Positions 59,146-64,000 of a stretch of 64,000 bases of DNA are shown here, piece by piece. Under the pieces are notes generated by a model, which ran no database searches, had not been told where the DNA came from, and worked only from the letters and a program-made list of their open reading frames with translations. Numbering within the stretch: position 1 is the first letter of the stretch; every line of letters begins with the position of its first letter. This stretch comes from an uncultured Collinsella sp. (GTDB lineage: Bacteria; Actinomycetota; Coriobacteriia; Coriobacteriales; Coriobacteriaceae), in assembly GCA_900541205.1 (NCBI GenBank), contig UQIV01000003.1, forward strand, positions 62,001 to 126,000, written 5' to 3'. Position numbers and translations under genes: made by a program.

Positions 59146-60219
59146 ATGAAAATAGGCATTTCCACATTTACGCATGGGGACAACTATGGGCAGAGGCTCC
59201 AGAACCTTGCTGTCCAAGAAACTCTCAAACTCTCGGGTGCAGATGTCCTTACGTTCAGACAGAAGGACTCGAGATCTGCCAAATACAAGCTCAAGTCTTT
59301 GGCTTCGCTCATTCCAAAGGGGCTTGCCGTTGCCCACATCCAGAGGCATCGTTCGTTTGAGGATTTCAATTCCCGTAACATTTCCTTTAGCCGGGAGGTT
59401 ATATCTGATTCCAACCCTCCACGTGACATTAAATCCTATGACTTTTTCGTTGCTGGGAGCGACCAAGTTTGGTCTCCGTATTCCCCTGACGCTAACTCCA
59501 CTATGTTTCTCACGTTTTCGCCAAGAGAAAAGCGCATTGCTTTTTCGCCAAGCTTGGCAGCTCCGACGATTCCCGAGGAGAAGCGTGAGCTGTTCCACGG
59601 CTATTTCGACGGGTTTGATAGGCTGTCCGTTCGTGAGCAGAAGAGCGCCGAGCTTATAAACAGTCTGTACGGCTTAAAGGCCGAGGTGTTGATTGACCCA
59701 ACACTGATGTTTGACGGCTCCTGGTGGGAAAGGTATGAAAAAGAGCCGCACTGCGGGCTTCCAAATGATTATGTATTGACGTACTTCCTCGGGAGTGCAG
59801 CTTACGAAGAGAGGGTTGCCGAAATCTGTGATTCACTTAGCTGCAAGAGGGTCGATTTACTAGGGGATGCGCGCTACTACGCCCTCGGGCCTTCAGAGTT
59901 CCTCTATGCCGTCCGTCACGCAAAGCTTGTAGCGACAGATTCATATCACGGATCAATTTTCTCGATCTTGTTCGGGAAGCCGCTGATTTATTGCCCTCGT
60001 GAGTCCACTGGTCCAGACATGAGCAGCCGATTCGACACGCTAGCCAGCGAGCTGGGTGTTTCTTTCGTTGAGCGGTCAATTCTTTCCGTATGTAATTCGG
60101 AACTGCTCGAGAGTGACTATTCAAAGGCGTATGACAGGTTGGCAGCTCAGAGGAAGATCGTTGTTGAATTCCTCGATAGATGTGGATTGAGCATTCCCTC
60201 GGAGGCCGCCCGTGGCTAG
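59146..60219 (+). CDS. Polysaccharide pyruvyl transferase family protein (second copy)
   Basis: A 357-residue CsaB-type protein: ISTFTHGDNYGQRLQNLAVQ at the start, FFVAGSDQVWSPYSPDANST, FSPREKRIAFSPSLAAPTIP, VLIDPTLMFDGSWWERY and KLVATDSYHGSIFSILFGKP. Compared with the first copy it shares the GSDQVW, DPTL and TDS(F/Y)HG motifs, but the rest is divergent, so the two probably act on different sugars. ATG 59146 is preceded by CAGG; a TTG two codons earlier is less likely. The 3' end overlaps the flippase start. Confidence 0.85.
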   Translation: MKIGISTFTHGDNYGQRLQNLAVQETLKLSGADVLTFRQKDSRSAKYKLKSLASLIPKGLAVAHIQRHRSFEDFNSRNISFSREVISDSNPPRDIKSYDFFVAGSDQVWSPYSPDANSTMFLTFSPREKRIAFSPSLAAPTIPEEKRELFHGYFDGFDRLSVREQKSAELINSLYGLKAEVLIDPTLMFDGSWWERYEKEPHCGLPNDYVLTYFLGSAAYEERVAEICDSLSCKRVDLLGDARYYALGPSEFLYAVRHAKLVATDSYHGSIFSILFGKPLIYCPRESTGPDMSSRFDTLASELGVSFVERSILSVCNSELLESDYSKAYDRLAAQRKIVVEFLDRCGLSIPSEAARG

Positions 60220-61717
60220 CCAGCGTAAGGCGGGCGCCCTCCTCGGCTACGCCAACATCCTCGCAAAGAACCTCGTCAACCTCGTCTACACGCCGATGCT
60301 ACTGTCCTACGTGGGGCAGGCGGACTACGGCGTCTTCCAGAGCTCGAACTCCTTTGTCTTCTCGCTGACGCTCCTGTCCTTCGGCTTCTCCGAGGCCTAC
60401 GTGCGCTTCTACACGCAGACGGTGGCGCACGGCGGCGAGCGCGACATCCGGCACCTGAACGGCATGTACCTCACGCTTTACGTCGCCGTCACAGCCGCGG
60501 CGGTCGCCCTCGGCATGGGCTTCTCCGCAAACGCCGGCGCGGTGTTCTCGGCCGGGTTCACCGAGGCGCAGGTCTCGCTCGCCCGGGAGCTGCTCGCCAT
60601 CATGACGCTCAACGTCGCCTCGACGTTGTTCACCGTCGTGTTCAATTCCTACATCACGGCGCACGAGCGCTTCGTCTACCAGCAGACCAGGCAGCTCGTC
60701 ACCACGCTTGCGACGCCGCTGTGCGCCTGGGCCCTGCTGGCCGCCGGTATGGGGCCCGTGGGCGTTGCCCTAGCACAGCTCGCGGTGAACCTCGTCCTGC
60801 TCGCCCTCAACGCGCGCTACGCCATCGTCGTGCTGGGCATGCGCTTCGAGCTCAGGGGTGCCGACTGGGGCGTCATGCGCGGCATCGCCGCCTTCAGTGC
60901 CTGGATCTTCGGTAACCAGGTCTGCGAGATGGTCAATCAGAGCGTGCCCAACATCATGCTGGGGGCCATCTCGGGCGCGACTGCGGTATCTCTGTTCGCG
61001 GTGGCCGTGAACATCCGCCAGGTCTTCTACTCGCTCTCCACCACGATGTCGAACGTCTTCATTCCGAAGGTCAACCGCATCGTCGCCACCTCGGACGACA
61101 ACGCCGAGCTCACTCGCCTTATGACGCGCGTGGGCCGCTACCAGATGGTACTGTTTTGCTGGGTGTACGGAGGTTTCGCTATTCTCGGGAAGTTTTTCGT
61201 GACGAGGTGGGCGGGCCCGGGCTTCGCCGAGGCCTACTGGCTCGTGCTCGCCATGACGCTACCCGTCATGGTGCCCCTCTGTCAGAACGTCGGCATCGAG
61301 ATCCAGAGGGCCAAGAACATGCACCACGCCAGGAGTCTCGTCTACCTTGCGATGGCGGTCGGGAACGTTGCCTTCACCGCCGCGGCCGCCCCGGCGCTGG
61401 GGCCGTGGGCCCCCGCGATCGCCTATGTCGTCAGCATCGTGCTCGGCAACGGACTGTGGATGAACTGGTACTACCAGAAGCGGGTCGGTCTCGACATGCT
61501 CTTTTTCTGGAAGCGGAACCTGCCGGTGCTGCTCGCCTGGGCTGCCGTCACCGTCGCCTGCCTCGCTGGCACGGCGGTCCTGCCCGTCAACGGATGGCCC
61601 GCGTTCCTCGAGTGGGGCGCCGTTTACAGCGCGCTTTTCGCCATAGCCCTTTGGCTCGCCGTCCTAACGAAGGACGAACGTATCGCGGTCGTCTCTCGTC
61701 TCCCGTTCCTTAGATAG
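60212..61717 (+). CDS. Wzx-type polysaccharide flippase
   Basis: Exports lipid-linked repeat units across the membrane. The 501-residue protein has about 12-14 hydrophobic segments and the MATE/MVF-type opening LGYANILAKNLVNLVYTPML with YVGQADYGVFQSSNSFVF. Further blocks such as MGPVGVALAQLAVNLVLLAL and IFGNQVCEMVNQSVPNIMLG fit the family. GTG 60212 lies six bases after GGAGG. Its GC content is visibly higher than that of the preceding five genes. Together with the polymerase it indicates a Wzx/Wzy-dependent pathway. Confidence 0.9.
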   Translation: MASQRKAGALLGYANILAKNLVNLVYTPMLLSYVGQADYGVFQSSNSFVFSLTLLSFGFSEAYVRFYTQTVAHGGERDIRHLNGMYLTLYVAVTAAAVALGMGFSANAGAVFSAGFTEAQVSLARELLAIMTLNVASTLFTVVFNSYITAHERFVYQQTRQLVTTLATPLCAWALLAAGMGPVGVALAQLAVNLVLLALNARYAIVVLGMRFELRGADWGVMRGIAAFSAWIFGNQVCEMVNQSVPNIMLGAISGATAVSLFAVAVNIRQVFYSLSTTMSNVFIPKVNRIVATSDDNAELTRLMTRVGRYQMVLFCWVYGGFAILGKFFVTRWAGPGFAEAYWLVLAMTLPVMVPLCQNVGIEIQRAKNMHHARSLVYLAMAVGNVAFTAAAAPALGPWAPAIAYVVSIVLGNGLWMNWYYQKRVGLDMLFFWKRNLPVLLAWAAVTVACLAGTAVLPVNGWPAFLEWGAVYSALFAIALWLAVLTKDERIAVVSRLPFLR

Positions 61718-61725
61718 GGTCCATC

Positions 61726-62943
61726 ATGAATGATTCCGAGAAATCCCCGAGGGTCGTCTCGCTTGGCGACCGTTGCTGCGGCTGCGGCGCGTGCGCTGCC
61801 CGCTGCCCCAAGTCATGCATCTCCATGGAACCCGATGATTGTGGCTTCCTACACCCCACCGTCGACGCCTCCGGGTGCGTAGGCTGCGGGGCGTGCGACG
61901 CCGTATGCCCGGCGCTCAACGCCCCTGGGGAGGACGGGTGCGAGTTCGCCCTCTGGGCGAAGGCTCTTGACGTCGGCTTGCTCGATAGATCGTCGTCGGG
62001 CGGCGTGTTCGGTCTACTCGCCGGTGACGCTCTCTCGCGCGGCGGTGTTGTGGCGGGCGCCGCGTGGACGGACGGTTGCCGCGAGCTTCGTCACGTGCTC
62101 GTGGAGGACAGGCCGGCGCTCGGCGCCGTTATGCGCTCGAAATACGTTCAGAGCGCGGTTGGCCGCGGCGTCTTCGAGGGCGTCCGCGCTGCCCTGCGTG
62201 AAGGCAGGCCGGCGCTCTTTGCCGGTACTGCATGCCAGGTGGCTGGCATGCGCTCATACCTGGGGAAACTCGCCGACTCTGACCTCTTCCTCGGCGTCGA
62301 CGTCATCTGCCACGGTGTTCCGTCTCCAGAGCTCTGGTCGCGCTGGGTCGACTACCGTGGTGAGGCCTTCGGGTCGGACGTCTGCGACGTCAATATGCGG
62401 AGTAAGACATCCGGATGGTTGTCTTACTCCGCTATGTACAAGCACATAGCGGAGAAAGACAACACCGGGGACACCGAGTCCCAGATATTCGGCAAAGACT
62501 GGTACATGAAAGCGTTTCTGGCCAATGCGAGCCTTCGTTCGTCCTGTCTGGCATGTCCAGCAAAGCGCTCCAGCGGCGCCGATATCACGCTCGGTGATTT
62601 CTGGGGGTTCCAGAATACCCATCCCGAGGTCGACAACTCCAAGGGCGTATCTGCCGTCCTATGCAATACCGAGAAGGGCGTGCGGGCATTCGAGGCTATT
62701 TCTGGGCTTACTGCAAACGGTCCGGCGACGCTTGATGGGGTAATCGCGGGCAACCCTAGCCTCGTCCATTCTGTCACGCCTTATCCAAAGCGCGACGAGT
62801 TCTTGAACGACGTGTCTGCCGGGCTTTCCATCCCAGATCTCATGGACAAGTGGGATTTCCGTCCCACTCTCTGGCAGCGTGTCCGCGGCAAGCTTGGTGG
62901 TATTAAACGACGACTAAAGAGACTCGTTGGAAGGAGAGCCTAG
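61726..62943 (+). CDS. FrhB-like iron-sulfur protein (second copy)
   Basis: A 405-residue paralogue of the protein at 54383. Its ferredoxin part has CCGCGACAARCPKSC and CVGCGACDAVCPAL. SSSGGVFGLLAGDALS, AGTACQVAGMRSYLGKLADS, VDVICHGVPSPELWSRWVDY and CLACPAKRSSGADITLGDFW follow, parallel to the first copy. Start: ATG 61726 after a weak AGGGT. Its coding sequence carries three hairpins: 62230-62251, 62399-62430 and 62427-62454. The last two lie where the first copy has its own pair, just after the conserved (F/M)R-K residues. Confidence 0.85.
   Translation: MNDSEKSPRVVSLGDRCCGCGACAARCPKSCISMEPDDCGFLHPTVDASGCVGCGACDAVCPALNAPGEDGCEFALWAKALDVGLLDRSSSGGVFGLLAGDALSRGGVVAGAAWTDGCRELRHVLVEDRPALGAVMRSKYVQSAVGRGVFEGVRAALREGRPALFAGTACQVAGMRSYLGKLADSDLFLGVDVICHGVPSPELWSRWVDYRGEAFGSDVCDVNMRSKTSGWLSYSAMYKHIAEKDNTGDTESQIFGKDWYMKAFLANASLRSSCLACPAKRSSGADITLGDFWGFQNTHPEVDNSKGVSAVLCNTEKGVRAFEAISGLTANGPATLDGVIAGNPSLVHSVTPYPKRDEFLNDVSAGLSIPDLMDKWDFRPTLWQRVRGKLGGIKRRLKRLVGRRA
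62230..62251. repeat. 9-bp hairpin inside the second FrhB-like gene
   Basis: GCATGCCAG (62230-62238) pairs with CTGGCATGC (62243-62251) around GTGG. Confidence 0.8.
62399..62454. repeat. Two back-to-back hairpins inside the second FrhB-like gene
   Basis: The first hairpin has GGAGTAAGAC (62399-62408) with GTCTTACTCC (62421-62430); inside, three more pairs with one mismatch close to a GGAT loop. The second has CTCCGCTATGT (62427-62437) with ACATAGCGGAG (62444-62454) around ACAAGC. The central CTCC is shared, and GGAG on either side can pair with it. Confidence 0.92.
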
Positions 62944-63898
62944 ATGGCCAAGGATCGCTACCTTCAAGCTCTTCGTGGGCTTGCGATTTCCGCAGTGGTG
63001 CTTATCCACTGTCTTCCTCAATGTGCCGCGTCGGTCGCCATTCGCCCATTCCTCAACTTTTCTGTTGCGTTGTTCTTGTTTTTATCCGGTGTTCTTACCG
63101 ACGAGCGCAAATTTAATGCGGGGGGGGTCTTCGACGCCGCATTAGCAAGGTTGCCGGACCTTATGCGTTCTGGAGCGTTATCTATCTTGCGGCGTTTCCC
63201 GCCCTTCATGGGCGTCTGGGTTTCTGGCGTTCGCCGTGGGCTCCGTATCGGCTCAGATGTACTATCTATTGGTCTATTCACAGCTTGTGCTGCTTACTCC
63301 GGTACTGTTCAGGCTCCTTTCACGGTATAGGTTCTCTGTCTATTGTGTGACACCGGCTTGCTTGCTTCTAAGGGAGCTCGCTGCCGTTGCCGGTATCGCA
63401 TTGCCTCTAATACAGGTTTTCTGCCCCATGTGGCTCATCTTTTATGTTTTCGGTCTCGACTGGAGGCGTTGGGCTGCGCTCATTGAAGGACGAACCACTC
63501 AGCTTGTTGCAGTGCTCTTTATATTTTTAATAATTCAGGAGGTCGCAGGCTTCTGGTGGTATTTGACTGGCGATTTCAATATGGCCACAACTCAGCTTAA
63601 GCTCGGTTCTGCCGCGACCTCTTTAGCTGTGATCGCGCTTCTTATGGCGGTTCCGGGATCATTCAAGTCGCGATTATCTTCTACTTTGCTTGTTGACCTT
63701 GGGAACGCCTCTTTTGGAATCTACCTCTGCCATATACTTGTTCTCAAGGCCGTTTGGAAACTGCTTGGATTATTCGTCATTCCACTTGGTGTTTCGACAT
63801 TTGCTGTTTGGGCGCTAACTCTTGCCGGATCTTATTCGCTTGTATCACTTTGCGGTCGTTATTTGCCCGAACGAATTCACATCATTGTGGGATTATAA
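62944..63898 (+). pseudogene. Acyltransferase 3 family membrane protein, frameshifted
   Basis: The start (MAKDRYLQALRGLAISAVVL, then FLNFSVALFLFLSGVL) is typical of acyltransferase 3 proteins that O-acetylate polysaccharides. The frame changes after a run of eight G (63120-63127). The continuation RRRISKVAGPYAFWSVIYLA, expected in this family, lies in another frame, and a second change near 63195-63215 leads to FLAFAVGSVSAQMYYLLVYS and the remaining helices to 63898. One extra G in the run and one extra C near 63197 would restore a protein of about 318 residues. Gene decay, phase variation at the G-run, or homopolymer sequencing errors are possible. Confidence 0.75.
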
Positions 63899-63903
63899 AT
63901 TGA

Positions 63904-64000
63904 TTTTCGATACTGGCGCTTTTCATAGCGTTGAAGCAAAGTGAGTCCATTACCAACATTTGGCACGCGATCATCGGTGAAGATACCGGACTTCCTGTTT
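63904..64000 (+). other. Window end, possible start of a further gene
   Basis: An open frame without a clear start runs to the window edge; a TTG at 63931 gives LKQSESITNIWHAIIGEDTG. No good ribosome binding site is present and the piece is too short to identify. Confidence 0.2.

Overview
The window is bacterial. It suggests the Coriobacteriia, most likely Collinsella or a close relative. The evidence is the overall high GC, the def-fmt-rsmB order, a glgB-glgP-glgC-glgD-glgA glycogen block, a compact anaerobic cobalamin operon, and a polysaccharide cluster headed by a NusG paralogue. The genus is an inference from gene content and style; no marker gene that fixes it, such as rRNA, is present.

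Layout. (1) 1-15486, plus strand: sixteen genes of anaerobic cobalamin synthesis in one tightly packed operon (cbiD-cbiL-cbiG-cbiH-cbiET-cbiA-cobT-cobU-cobS-[cobU-like/cobC]-cbiB-cobD-cbiP-cobA-cbiC-cbiJ). Most start codons overlap the previous stop. The operon begins upstream of the window. A short fragment resembling an IS21-type transposase and a palindromic repeat mark its right edge. (2) 15698-24337, minus strand: a MacB-type efflux system whose membrane fusion gene carries a frameshift, an L,D-transpeptidase, a single-chain L-serine ammonia-lyase and metK. (3) 24648-31867, plus strand: gltX, priA, def, fmt and rsmB. (4) 32029-45596, minus strand: a small zinc-ribbon protein, a GH13-GH77 fusion enzyme, and glgA, glgD, glgC, glgP and glgB, together covering synthesis, storage and breakdown of glycogen and maltodextrin. 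GlgA and GlgB carry long Lys/Ala/Thr-rich histone H1-like tails. (5) 45928-47497, plus strand: a HAD phosphatase, thiamine pyrophosphokinase and tRNA-Ala(GGC). (6) 48281 to the end, plus strand: an exopolysaccharide or capsule cluster. It contains a LoaP/NusG-like antiterminator, a priming sugar-phosphate transferase, four glycosyltransferases, a radical SAM/SPASM protein, two polysaccharide pyruvyl transferases, two FrhB-like iron-sulfur proteins, a polymerase candidate, a flippase and a frameshifted acyltransferase.

The most unusual signal is in region 6. At least five of its coding sequences contain long, perfect or near-perfect hairpins of about 9-18 bp with 3-6 nt loops. The two FrhB-like paralogues carry back-to-back hairpins at about the same place in the protein. 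Because the cluster starts with a LoaP-type antiterminator behind a long leader hairpin, a link between these structures and processive antitermination is a testable idea; it is not shown by the sequence. Other points to check are the H1-like tails on glycogen enzymes, a shared TGGTAAAAC-type operator candidate upstream of glgB and of the GH13-GH77 gene, several families of intergenic palindromes, and single-base frameshifts in two genes that could be decay, phase variation or sequencing error.
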